Assembly (NCBI GenBank): GCA_902783705.1 | Contig: CACZSA010000242.1 | Span: 1-12,578 of the forward strand | Source of the DNA: an uncultured Ruminococcus sp. | GTDB lineage: Bacteria > Bacillota > Clostridia > Oscillospirales > CAG-272 | Reading direction: 5' to 3' | DNA length: 12,578 nt | Shown: piece by piece, positions 1 to 7,301 of the stretch | Layout of the letters: every line of letters starts with the position of its first letter | Numbering within the stretch: the stretch's first letter is position 1 | Position numbers and translations under genes: made by a program | Notes under the pieces: generated by a model | Told to the model about the DNA's origin: nothing | The model's database searches: none | What the model saw: only the letters and a program-made list of their open reading frames with translations

Positions 1-2
1 TC

Positions 3-860
3 GTCTTCATCGAAGGCGAAGACAAGTATGCCGAGAAGATCGCCACGATCCTCGCGGTCTCCCTCGCCAACATCAAGAACCTCTACGACGAGAAATACGA
101 CAAGAATTCCTTCATCAAAAACATCATCCTCGACAACATCCTCCCGAGCGACATCTACATCAAGTCGAAGGAGCTGCGTTTCAACGCCGAGGAGAGCCGC
201 GTCGTCTTCCTCATCAAGTTCCACTCGAAGTCCGACGTTCTGTCCTTTGACATGGTGCAAAACATCTTCCCGGACAAGAACAAGGACTACGTCATCGCCA
301 CGGGCGAGCAGGACATCGTCCTCGTCAAGGAAGTGAAGCCCGGCACGGACATCAAGGAGATCGAGAAGATCGCGAAGAGCATCGCGGACACCCTCAACTC
401 CGAATTCTACGTCAAAGTCTCCATCGGCATCGGCACGGTGGTCGACAACATCAAGGATCTCGCCCGCTCCTACAAGGAGGCGCAGGTCGCCTTTGAGGTC
501 GGCAAGGTCTTCGACACCGAAAAGAACATCATCAGCTACGAAAACCTCGGCATCGGGCGTCTCATCTACCAGCTCCCGACGACGCTGTGCGAAATGTTCC
601 TCCAGGAGGTCTTCAAGAACGGCTCGCTCGATTCCCTCGACCGCGAGACCCTCATGACGATCCAGTGCTTCTTCGAGAACAACCTCAACGTCTCCGAGAC
701 CTCCCGCAAGCTCTTCGTGCACCGCAACACGCTGGTGTACCGTCTCGAGAAGATCCGCAAGCTCACCGGTCTCGACCTCCGCGAATTCGACCACGCGATC
801 ACCTTCAAGGTCGCCCTCATGGTCAAGCGGTACCTCACCACCAAGCCGGTCAAGTATTGA
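3..860 (+). CDS. PucR/CdaR-family transcriptional regulator (5' partial)
   Basis: The start lies outside the window; the frame is open from base 3 to the TGA at 858-860 and encodes 285 residues. The last ~60 residues (about 658-835) look like the PucR-type helix-turn-helix (HTH_30), with the motif NLNVSETSRKLFVHRNTLVY followed by RLEKIRKLTGLDL. Upstream, roughly 350-560, is a segment resembling the degenerate GGDEF-like domain of CdaR proteins (VSIGIGTVVDNIKDLARSYK, then an EAQVAFEVGKVF helix). In this family the C-terminal HTH binds DNA and the N-terminal part senses a metabolite; the sensing part is mostly missing here, so no ligand can be named. It is separated from ftsE by 235 bases with a terminator-like hairpin, so it is probably its own transcription unit. 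The family call is solid; the regulon is unknown. Confidence 0.85.
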   Translation, partial: VFIEGEDKYAEKIATILAVSLANIKNLYDEKYDKNSFIKNIILDNILPSDIYIKSKELRFNAEESRVVFLIKFHSKSDVLSFDMVQNIFPDKNKDYVIATGEQDIVLVKEVKPGTDIKEIEKIAKSIADTLNSEFYVKVSIGIGTVVDNIKDLARSYKEAQVAFEVGKVFDTEKNIISYENLGIGRLIYQLPTTLCEMFLQEVFKNGSLDSLDRETLMTIQCFFENNLNVSETSRKLFVHRNTLVYRLEKIRKLTGLDLREFDHAITFKVALMVKRYLTTKPVKY

Positions 861-903
861 TCTCCCGCTGAAAGCCAAGCCGAACCGAACAGATTGACAC
901 AAA

Positions 904-945
904 CAGGGACCGCATCCTCCGGGATCGCGTCCCTGCGGTTCTTTT
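904..945 (+). terminator. Probable intrinsic terminator after the regulator
   Basis: CAGGGAC (904-910) pairs with GTCCCTG (929-935). An inner ATCC/GGAT stem is separated from the outer one by a small CGC/CGC internal loop. A weak T-run (GTTCTTTT) begins a few bases after the stem. It lies 44 bases beyond the regulator stop. The imperfect T-run and internal loop make it weaker than the other two terminators in the window. Confidence 0.6.
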
Positions 946-1064
946 CGGGACGGTTTATCTACAAAATCACCGATAAAAAGACAAATTATCCCGCATAAAT
1001 TTCGCTCTCTGCCGCGCTCCTCTCCCGTGACTGCGGCCCGGGTGTGTGCAATGCGCCGGATTTC

Positions 1065-1080
1065 CCGCGGGCGTCCGCGG
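1065..1080 (+). other. CCGCGG hairpin just upstream of the ftsE ribosome binding site
   Basis: CCGCGG, four bases (GCGT), then CCGCGG can fold into a perfect 6-bp GC-only hairpin. It ends four bases before the GAAAGG ribosome binding site at 1085-1090. Such a stem could modulate ribosome access or protect the 5' end, but this is inference. The 945-1064 stretch before it is AT-rich at first (945-1005), with several loosely TATAAT-like strings but no convincing paired -35, so I call no promoter there. Confidence 0.3.
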
Positions 1081-1095
1081 TTCTGAAAGGCTCCT

Positions 1096-1782
1096 ATGAT
1101 TGACTTTGTTAATGTGAAAAAAGCGTATCCGAACGGTACGATGGCCCTGAAGGGGATCGATCTGCACATCGACGAGGGCGAGTTCGTCTTCGTGTGCGGT
1201 CCTTCCGGCGCGGGCAAATCGACGCTGATGAAGCTCCTCCTCCGCGAAGAGCGCATCTCCTCCGGCAAGCTCACCGTCGGGGAATACGATCTCTCCGAGC
1301 TGTCGAACGTCCGCGTGCCGTACTACCGCCGCGAGCTGGGCGTGGTGTTCCAGGACTTCCGCCTTTTCCCGAAGAAGACGGTGTTCGAGAACGTCGCGTT
1401 CGCCATGGAGGTCGTCGGGACTCCGAAATCCCTCATCGCGCGCCGCGTTCCCGCCATTCTGAATACGGTTAACCTCAACGGTAAGCAGGACTCCTTCCCG
1501 AACGAGATCTCCGGCGGCGAGCAGCAGCGCGTCGCTCTGGCCCGTGCGCTCGCGAACAACCCGAAGGTCATCATCGCGGACGAGCCGACGGGAAACATCG
1601 ACCCGAAGATGTCGCTTGAAATCATGAGCCTGCTCATCAAGATCAACAAACTCGGCAAGACCGTCATCGTCGTCACCCATGAGAAGGATCTCGTCGACTA
1701 CTACAAGCAGCGCGTGGTCATGCTGGACAACGGCCTCATCGTCGAAGACCGCGTAGGAGGTATGTTCAATGCGCAGGTATAA
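1096..1782 (+). CDS. ftsE: FtsE, cell-division ABC transporter ATP-binding protein
   Basis: A 228-residue ABC ATPase, the usual FtsE length. Visible motifs are Walker A GPSGAGKST (residues 35-43), the Q-loop glutamine at 86 (VVFQDFRLFP), signature SGGEQQR (139-145), Walker B VIIADEPTG (D162, E163) and the switch histidine H195. The start with MIDFVNVKKAYPNGT is typical of FtsE, and GAAAGG sits 5 bases before the ATG. FtsE is the cytoplasmic ATPase of the FtsEX complex, which is not a true transporter: ATP hydrolysis is relayed through FtsX to activate cell-wall hydrolases outside the membrane. The 3' end overlaps ftsX by 14 bases, implying translational coupling. The next two genes are plausible FtsEX clients. 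All catalytic motifs look intact. Confidence 0.96.
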   Translation: MIDFVNVKKAYPNGTMALKGIDLHIDEGEFVFVCGPSGAGKSTLMKLLLREERISSGKLTVGEYDLSELSNVRVPYYRRELGVVFQDFRLFPKKTVFENVAFAMEVVGTPKSLIARRVPAILNTVNLNGKQDSFPNEISGGEQQRVALARALANNPKVIIADEPTGNIDPKMSLEIMSLLIKINKLGKTVIVVTHEKDLVDYYKQRVVMLDNGLIVEDRVGGMFNAQV

Positions 1783-2647
1783 TCCATTCTACTTCATCGG
1801 ACAGGCGTTCGAAGGGCTCTTCCGCAACGGCGTCATGTCCTTTGCCTCCATCGCGGTGCTCACGTCCCTGCTCGTCGTCATCGGCGGCTTCACGCTCCTC
1901 GTGACCAACATCGACGTCAACCTCGACGAATTCGGCCTCATCAACCAGATCGTCGTCTTCTGCGATCCGAACGCGTCGGACGAGCAGATTGCAACGATCG
2001 GCGAGGCCATCGGCAAGCTCGACAACATCGAATCGGTCCAGCACGTCACGAAGGAAGAGGGCCTCGAGCAGATGAAGGCCGAGTACGACATCTACGACGA
2101 CGTGGACGAGGCGAACAACCCCCTGCCGGATTCGTTCGTCATCACCTATCTGGAGAACGAGAAGGTCCCGAACCTCGACTATCAGCTCAACCAGATCGAG
2201 GGGATCGCCAAGGTCAACAACCGTCTGGACCTCGCCACGAAGATCGAGGGCTTCAAGCGCGGCGTCATGCTTGTGTTTGTCTGGTTCCTCGTGATCCTCG
2301 GCGTGGTGAGCATCTTCATCATCATCAACACGATCAAGCTCTCCGTCTTCTCGCGCCGCAATGAGATCTCCATCATGCAGTACGTCGGCGCGACGGGGTG
2401 GTTCATATCGCTGCCGTATATCATCGAGGGCGCAGTCATCGGCATCGTCTCCTCGGTGGCGGCGTACTTCATCGAGTGGTATATCTATTCCTATATTGAA
2501 GAAATGGTCATTACCGACCTGCAGATGATCTCGATCCTGCAGTTCACGGATATCCGCGGCTACGTGTTCTGGGGCTTCGTCGGCCTCGGCATCATCACGG
2601 GCGTCCTCGGGAGTATCATCTCCCTCGCGCGGTATCTGCGGCAGTGA
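1769..2647 (+). CDS. ftsX: FtsX, cell-division ABC transporter permease-like protein
   Basis: A 292-residue membrane protein with the FtsX layout: a cytoplasmic N-terminus (MRRYNPFYFIGQAFEGLFRN), TM1 around residues 24-47, an extracellular domain of roughly 115 residues, then three more membrane segments near 167-193, 214-240 and 264-288. The loop RRNEISIMQYVGAT before TM3 is a hallmark of the family. The start is set by GTAGGAGG ending at 1760, eight bases before the ATG and inside the ftsE 3' end. FtsX transmits ATP-driven conformational changes from FtsE to an extracellular hydrolase or activator with a coiled coil (PcsB, CwlO or EnvC in studied species). The gene immediately downstream encodes such a protein, only 37 bases away from its preferred start. 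Confidence 0.95.
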   Translation: MRRYNPFYFIGQAFEGLFRNGVMSFASIAVLTSLLVVIGGFTLLVTNIDVNLDEFGLINQIVVFCDPNASDEQIATIGEAIGKLDNIESVQHVTKEEGLEQMKAEYDIYDDVDEANNPLPDSFVITYLENEKVPNLDYQLNQIEGIAKVNNRLDLATKIEGFKRGVMLVFVWFLVILGVVSIFIIINTIKLSVFSRRNEISIMQYVGATGWFISLPYIIEGAVIGIVSSVAAYFIEWYIYSYIEEMVITDLQMISILQFTDIRGYVFWGFVGLGIITGVLGSIISLARYLRQ

Positions 2648-2666
2648 GATCCGACGGTCGGATTTC
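2646..2666 (+). other. Hairpin across the ftsX stop and the next gene's upstream ATG
   Basis: ATCCGA (2649-2654), CGG, TCGGAT (2658-2663) is a perfect inverted repeat. It extends outward with a G-T wobble, A-T and G-C to 2646/2666, giving a stem of about 9 bp. It begins in the ftsX TGA and ends immediately before the ATG at 2667. No T-run follows, so it is not a classical terminator; it may shield the 2667 ATG or tune expression across the junction. Confidence 0.45.
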
Positions 2667-2670
2667 ATGA

Positions 2671-2676
2671 AGAAGG
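2671..2676 (+). promoter_or_regulatory. Ribosome binding site that decides the first M23 start
   Basis: AGAAGG lies 8 bases before the ATG at 2685. The in-frame ATG at 2667 has no purine-rich Shine-Dalgarno and abuts the hairpin described above. Starting at 2685 also gives a cleaner signal peptide. This site therefore favours 2685. Confidence 0.5.
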
Positions 2677-2684
2677 TTCATTCT

Positions 2685-4541
2685 ATGAAATTCAGACAGC
2701 AAAGACGCGTCCTTACGGCGGGATTTCTCGCGGCGGCCCTCCTTCTGCCGTCCGTGACGCCGGTTCATGCCGCCTCCGATGTCCTCACCGAAGCGCAGGC
2801 GACCGACGCGCAGGTCCAGTCCTACGAGGAAAAGCTGGCCTCCATTAAAGAAAAGCAGGAACAGCTGAACGGCGAGCTCTTTGAGATCTACGAGAAAAAA
2901 GAGAACGCGCAGCAGGAAATGCAGAAGATCGACGAGCTCATCAACAACATGAACCAGCAGAAGCAGCTCGTGGAGGGACAGCTTGAATCGATCGAGACGC
3001 AGATTGAAAACAAGAAGCAGAGCATCGAGGAGCTGACCGTGCGCGTGGAGGCGCAGGAGTCGGCGTTTTACAGCCGCATGCTCGACAATTACATGGAGAA
3101 GGAAACCGACTACGTTGAGCTGATCCTCGGGGCGGAGAATCTCCGGGATTTCCTCACGAAGGTCGATTATGTGACCTCCATCTTGAAGAGCGACCGCTCG
3201 ATCATCCGCCAGCTGGAAGCGGACAAGGAACAGCTTGCCGCGGATACAGCGACGCTCGAGAAGGCCGAGGAGGACAAGATCGCGCAGGTCAGCGTGCTGA
3301 GCGAGGCGATCACCAACCGCCAGCTCCTCTACAACAGCAAGGAAGAGCTCGTCGAATCGCTGGAGAACGACGAGGAGCAGCGCTATGCCGAATACGCCTA
3401 TGCCCGCCAGATGGAGGCGGAAGCGCAGGACAACATCGCCCGGCGTCTGAACGAGATCGTCGAGGAAGAGATCCAGCGCGAAGCCGCGGCAGCCGAGGCG
3501 AGAAGGATCGCGGCGGCGGAGGAAGCGCGGAAAGCATGGGAAGAGGCGGAACAGCGCCGTATCGCGGAGGAAGCGGCCGCCGAAGCGGAACGTCAGCGTC
3601 AGGAGGCGGAGGCCATCCGCGCCGCGCAGGAAGCGGAGGCCGCCCGGATCGCCGCGGAGCAGGAAGCCGCACGGCTTGCCGCGGAAGCCCAGCAGGCAGC
3701 CGAAGCCGCGGAGGCCGCGAGACTCGCCGAGGAGGCAGCCGCCGCTCAGAGAGCCGCCGAGGAAGCCGCAGCCGCGGAGCTTGCCGCACAGCAGGCCGCC
3801 GCAGAAGCCGCCCAGCGCGAAGCCATCAGCAATCAGTGGACGATCAGCGTGCCCGAGGAGAATACGTGGGACGACGGTTCACAGTCGACCGATACGACGC
3901 AGGGCGGACGCTGGAACAACATCAGCGGACAGAACAGCGGCGGATATACCTATTACGAAGATTACGAGGACGACGAATACGCCGGAACGTCCCAGGGCGG
4001 CGCGAAGCCGTACACATGGGAACCCGGCGGCGGCTACGACAGCAGCTACACCGCAGACGGCACGGACGCGTGGTCGAACTTCTCCTATGTCCAGAGCTAC
4101 AAGGACAATTATGAGGAAAGCGACTACGTCGGCGGGCAGGTCTCGTTCCCGCTCGATCCGAACGTGAACTACATGGTCACGTCGGAGCAGGGCTGGCGCG
4201 AGCTCTTCGGACAGGACGACTACCACATGGGCATCGACCTCTCCTGCGACGCCGGCACGGCGATCCGCGCCTATAACGCCGGAAAGGTCCTCATCAGCGA
4301 ATACCATTACAGCTACGGAAACTACGTCCTCGTCTATCACGGCGGCGGACTCGCGACCCTGTACGCCCACATGTCGGAGCGCGCGGTGTCGGTCGGCGAC
4401 TGGGTCGAATCGGGAGAAACGCTCGGCTACGTCGGTATGACCGGCTCGGCCTACGGCTACCACCTGCACTTTGAGGTCCGTCAGGACAACGCCGTGCAGA
4501 ACCCCCGCGATTACATGTCCTTCAAGGCCTACATGGAGTGA
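2685..4541 (+). CDS. Secreted coiled-coil murein hydrolase, M23 peptidase (first of two)
   Basis: The protein has 618 residues from the preferred start (624 if 2667 is used). A Sec signal peptide (residues 1-31, ending near PVHAAS) is followed by a coiled coil (about 35-260), an Ala/Glu/Arg-rich probable single long helix (about 261-382), a Gly/Tyr/Asp/Ser-rich flexible linker (about 383-490) and a C-terminal M23/LytM domain. Zinc-ligand and catalytic motifs look intact: H514 and D518 (HMGID), H562 (YAHM), H593/H595 (HLHFEV). M23 enzymes are zinc endopeptidases that cut peptide cross-links in peptidoglycan. A coiled coil fused to an M23 domain right behind ftsEX matches the EnvC/CwlO/PcsB logic, in which the coiled coil docks FtsX. 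Unlike EnvC, the active site is not degenerate, so it is probably a hydrolase and not merely an activator. FtsX control is inferred. Confidence 0.9.
   Translation: MKFRQQRRVLTAGFLAAALLLPSVTPVHAASDVLTEAQATDAQVQSYEEKLASIKEKQEQLNGELFEIYEKKENAQQEMQKIDELINNMNQQKQLVEGQLESIETQIENKKQSIEELTVRVEAQESAFYSRMLDNYMEKETDYVELILGAENLRDFLTKVDYVTSILKSDRSIIRQLEADKEQLAADTATLEKAEEDKIAQVSVLSEAITNRQLLYNSKEELVESLENDEEQRYAEYAYARQMEAEAQDNIARRLNEIVEEEIQREAAAAEARRIAAAEEARKAWEEAEQRRIAEEAAAEAERQRQEAEAIRAAQEAEAARIAAEQEAARLAAEAQQAAEAAEAARLAEEAAAAQRAAEEAAAAELAAQQAAAEAAQREAISNQWTISVPEENTWDDGSQSTDTTQGGRWNNISGQNSGGYTYYEDYEDDEYAGTSQGGAKPYTWEPGGGYDSSYTADGTDAWSNFSYVQSYKDNYEESDYVGGQVSFPLDPNVNYMVTSEQGWRELFGQDDYHMGIDLSCDAGTAIRAYNAGKVLISEYHYSYGNYVLVYHGGGLATLYAHMSERAVSVGDWVESGETLGYVGMTGSAYGYHLHFEVRQDNAVQNPRDYMSFKAYME
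3465..3828 (+). repeat. Ala/Glu/Arg-rich low-complexity coding tract
   Basis: Within the first M23 gene, about 120 codons consist almost only of Ala, Glu, Arg and Gln in heptad-like units such as EAARLAAEAQQAAEAAEAAR. At DNA level it is a degenerate GCGGAAGCC-type repeat. It probably encodes a rigid, TolA-like extended helix. Being repetitive, it may vary in length between strains. Confidence 0.6.
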
Positions 4542-4567
4542 TCCGGAGCGGGGAAGGTGCGCATACT

Positions 4568-4602
4568 TATACTTTTTATTGATATAGATTTTTCCGCGGA
4601 AA
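4568..4602 (+). promoter_or_regulatory. Weak promoter candidate and 12-bp palindrome before the second M23 gene
   Basis: The gap between the two M23 genes holds the only strongly AT-rich patch of the cluster. TATACT (4568-4573) resembles a -10 box, but no acceptable -35 is found at 16-18 bases. TTTCCGCGGAAA (4591-4602) is a perfect 12-bp palindrome overlapping the purine run before the gene. It could be an operator or a short RNA stem. Tentative. Confidence 0.3.
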
Positions 4603-4618
4603 GGGGATGAGGAGAACG

Positions 4619-5905
4619 ATGGCGCGGAATGGAAAACGGCGGATCGGAAAGCAGTGGACGGCGGCAATCCTTGCCTGCGTCATGGCGCTCTCCGTTCCCG
4701 GAACAATCTCGGCGGGTCTGACCGACGCGACGGTGCAGTCCTACGACGATCAGATCGCCGCCGTGGAGGAAAAGCTGAAATACGCTGAGGGGGTCCTCTC
4801 GGATATCCAGAAATATCAGTCCGCCGCGTACGAGGAGATCGCCCAGTACGACGCGGTGATCGAGCTGAACAACCAGCTCCGCCAGCTCGCGGAGGAACAG
4901 CTCAACGGCACGCAGTGGCAGATCCGCGACAAGCAGCAGTCGATCGAGCGGACGAAGGAGAAGATGGAGCATCAGCAGAACGTGCTTCTCGAGCGGATGC
5001 GTGAGAGCTACATGGAGGCGAAGGTCGACTACATCGAAGTCCTCCTCACCTCGCAGAGCCTCTTTGATTTTCTGAAAAAGCTCGATTACGTGGACGCGAT
5101 GTTCCGCTATGACCAGCAGATCATCGGATCCCTCGCCGAATATCAGGCGCAGCTCGAAGCGGACGAGGCCTTCCTCGAGACCGCGGAGCAGGCGCAGATC
5201 GAGCAGCTTGCGAAGCTCGACGGCATCATCGAATACAACCAGACCCTCTGCGACGAAAAGCTCGCGTATGTCCAGTATCTGCAGGACAACGAGGTCTGGT
5301 GGACACAGGAATACTCCTACAACCAGCAGGAAGAGCAGAAGCTGAGCGACGAGCTCGAGGTCTATCTGCAGGAGCTCGAAGCGGAAAAGATCCGTCAGGA
5401 GCAGGAGCGCATCCTCGCCGAACAGAAAGCGGCGGCGGACGAAGCGGCCCGGCAGGCGGCTCTCCTCGCGGCGCAGCAGTCGGCGGCCCAGCAGAAGGAA
5501 GCGGCGCTCGCGTCGTCGTGCTGGCCTCTCGAGGCGGGCGTCACGGTCCGGACCTCGTCCCAGTTCGGCTGGCGGCGGATCTGGGGCGTCTCGGACTTCC
5601 ACCGCGGGCTTGACCTCGCGTGTCCGTCCGGCACCAAGGTGTACGCCTATGCGGCGGGGAAGGTCGAGAAGAGCACCTATCATTACAGCTACGGCAACTA
5701 CGTCCTGATCGACCACGGCGGCGGGCTTGCGACCCTGTACGCCCACATGGCGTTCCGGCTCGTCTCCGAGGGGGACTACGTGGAGGCCGGACAGCAGATC
5801 GGCGCGGTCGGGCTGACGGGCTCGACGTCCGGCTATCACCTCCACTTTGAGGTCCGCGAGAACGGTTCTCTGACCGATCCGGCGCCCTATCTCGTATTCC
5901 CGTAA
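4619..5905 (+). CDS. Secreted coiled-coil murein hydrolase, M23 peptidase (second of two)
   Basis: I prefer the ATG at 4619, with AGGAG at 4610-4614. The in-frame ATG at 4607 has its purine run directly abutting it and so no spacing. The product is 428 residues: a basic N-terminus and signal peptide (cleavage near TISAG, about residue 33), a coiled coil (about 35-260), a short Glu/Gln/Ala-rich stretch (about 262-300) and a C-terminal M23 domain. Motifs look intact: H328 and D332 (HRGLD), H376 (YAHM), H407/H409 (HLHFEV). It is a paralogue of the previous gene: both begin their mature part with a DAxVQSY motif and share a nearly identical M23 core, but this one lacks the long Ala-rich rod and the Gly/Tyr linker. 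Likely a peptidoglycan endopeptidase outside the membrane, possibly also under FtsEX control. Which bonds it cuts is unknown. Confidence 0.9.
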   Translation: MARNGKRRIGKQWTAAILACVMALSVPGTISAGLTDATVQSYDDQIAAVEEKLKYAEGVLSDIQKYQSAAYEEIAQYDAVIELNNQLRQLAEEQLNGTQWQIRDKQQSIERTKEKMEHQQNVLLERMRESYMEAKVDYIEVLLTSQSLFDFLKKLDYVDAMFRYDQQIIGSLAEYQAQLEADEAFLETAEQAQIEQLAKLDGIIEYNQTLCDEKLAYVQYLQDNEVWWTQEYSYNQQEEQKLSDELEVYLQELEAEKIRQEQERILAEQKAAADEAARQAALLAAQQSAAQQKEAALASSCWPLEAGVTVRTSSQFGWRRIWGVSDFHRGLDLACPSGTKVYAYAAGKVEKSTYHYSYGNYVLIDHGGGLATLYAHMAFRLVSEGDYVEAGQQIGAVGLTGSTSGYHLHFEVRENGSLTDPAPYLVFP

Positions 5906-5913
5906 AAAATCGT

Positions 5914-5947
5914 CCGGCGGGCGGGGGAACAAAACCGTGTCCGCCGG
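5914..5947 (+). other. GC-rich hairpin between the second M23 gene and the S41 protease gene
   Basis: CCGGCGG (5914-5920) pairs with CCGCCGG (5941-5947), extendable by wobble pairs inward. No T-run follows, so it is unlikely to stop transcription. It could be an mRNA stem that adjusts relative expression of the flanking genes. Confidence 0.3.
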
Positions 5948-5973
5948 TATCTCATGCATCAAGGAACGGAACC

Positions 5974-7272
5974 ATGCGCAAGAAAATTTCCATCGGCGCG
6001 ACCGTCGTGATCGCGCTCCTCTGCAGCCTCGCCACGTTTCAGGCGACCTTCCTCTATCTGCAGAACCGTTTTGAACAGCGGTATCTCTCGAACGCGCTCG
6101 AAGAAGTGCGTCTCGGCGGGAAGACCGGATCGCAGGACACCGCGCAGAGCGGAGGGAGCGGCAGCACCGGAGAGAGCGATTTCATCGACCGCGTGACGGC
6201 GAAGCTCAGCGAGGTCGACGGACTCTTCCGCCGCTACTACATCGGCGAGCTCGACGACGACCTCCTCATCGACTGCGTCCTCGACGGCTATATCATCGGG
6301 ACGGGGGACGACTACGGCGCGTACTACAACACGGCGGAGTTTGAGGACTTCATGAACGATCTCGAGGGCGAGGTCGCGGGCATCGGCGTCAACGTCATCT
6401 ACAACACGGACTACAAGTGCATCGAAGTGCTCAACGTCATCCCGGATTCTCCCGCGCTCGAAGCGGGCGTGGAGCCCGGGGATCTGATCTGGACCGTCGG
6501 CGACGAACGCGAGCTCGTGGCGGATCTCGGCTACTATCCGGCGATCGGCAAGCTCCGCGGCGAGATCGGGACGTGGGCGATCTTCTCCGTCCTGCGCGGC
6601 GAGGACTACGCGGACGAGGTCGATTTCCGCATCCAGCGCGCGCGGGTGACCGAGATCACCGTCATGTCCCACGTCTACGCGGTGGACGAGAGCATCGGCG
6701 TCATCCGGGTGACCGGCTTCGACGCCGGGACGCCCGGACAGTTCGCGGAAGCCGTGGAGGATCTCCGGAAAGCGGGCTGCGACAAGCTCATCATCGACCT
6801 GCGGTACAATCCGGGCGGCGAGTTGAACTCGATTGTGGCGGTCCTCGACTATATCCTGCCCGAGGGTCCGATCGTGCGGATCATGGATGCGGACGGGAAT
6901 CAGGTCGACGCGTACTACTCCGAGGCGTCGGAGCTCGATATGCCGATGGCGGTCGTCGTGAACAGCTCGACGGCGAGCGCGGCGGAGCTCTTCACCTCCG
7001 CGGTGAAGGACTACAAGAAGGCGACGATCGTCGGGACCGTGACCTATGGCAAGGGCTGCATGCAGACGACCGTGCCGCTTTCCGACAACAGCGCGGTGTC
7101 CATCACCTACCGCATGTACAATCCGCCGTTCTCCGAAAACTACCACGGAATCGGCGTGATCCCGGACGTGGAGGTCGAGCTCGACGAAGCGCTCGCGGAC
7201 AAGAATATCTACAAGATCACCGATGAAGAAGACAATCAGCTCGCAGCGGCTGCCGCATCGTTCGGCAACTGA
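5974..7272 (+). CDS. S41 family C-terminal processing peptidase (CtpA/CtpB-like)
   Basis: The 432-residue product has an N-terminal signal anchor (about residues 5-28), a helical region, a PDZ domain (about 132-215, starting GIGVNVIYN and including SPALEAGVEPGDLI) and a C-terminal S41 protease core. The predicted catalytic serine is S335 in NSSTASAAELF and the lysine is K360 in TYGKGCMQT. The 25-residue spacing matches the Ser/Lys pair of E. coli Prc; Q364 matches the accessory glutamine. AAGGA at 5961-5965 supports the start. These proteases work outside the membrane, recognising C-termini through the PDZ domain. Ctp/Prc enzymes are known to process or degrade envelope proteins, including cell-wall hydrolases. 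Here it lies 68 bases after the second M23 gene, so a wall-enzyme substrate is a reasonable inference. Catalytic residues appear complete. Confidence 0.94.
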   Translation: MRKKISIGATVVIALLCSLATFQATFLYLQNRFEQRYLSNALEEVRLGGKTGSQDTAQSGGSGSTGESDFIDRVTAKLSEVDGLFRRYYIGELDDDLLIDCVLDGYIIGTGDDYGAYYNTAEFEDFMNDLEGEVAGIGVNVIYNTDYKCIEVLNVIPDSPALEAGVEPGDLIWTVGDERELVADLGYYPAIGKLRGEIGTWAIFSVLRGEDYADEVDFRIQRARVTEITVMSHVYAVDESIGVIRVTGFDAGTPGQFAEAVEDLRKAGCDKLIIDLRYNPGGELNSIVAVLDYILPEGPIVRIMDADGNQVDAYYSEASELDMPMAVVVNSSTASAAELFTSAVKDYKKATIVGTVTYGKGCMQTTVPLSDNSAVSITYRMYNPPFSENYHGIGVIPDVEVELDEALADKNIYKITDEEDNQLAAAAASFGN

Positions 7273-7301
7273 GCGGGATGCATAAAAAGTGAGGATTACC
7301 A

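Noticed and set aside
894..899. TTGACA string upstream of ftsE
   Set aside because: It is a perfect -35 hexamer, but 16-18 bases downstream there is only the GC-rich terminator stem and no -10 box.
3536..4167. Alternative plus-strand frames in the Ala/Glu/Arg-rich tract
   Set aside because: Repetitive GC-rich codons keep other frames open; the translations are Arg/Ser/Pro-rich with no domain.
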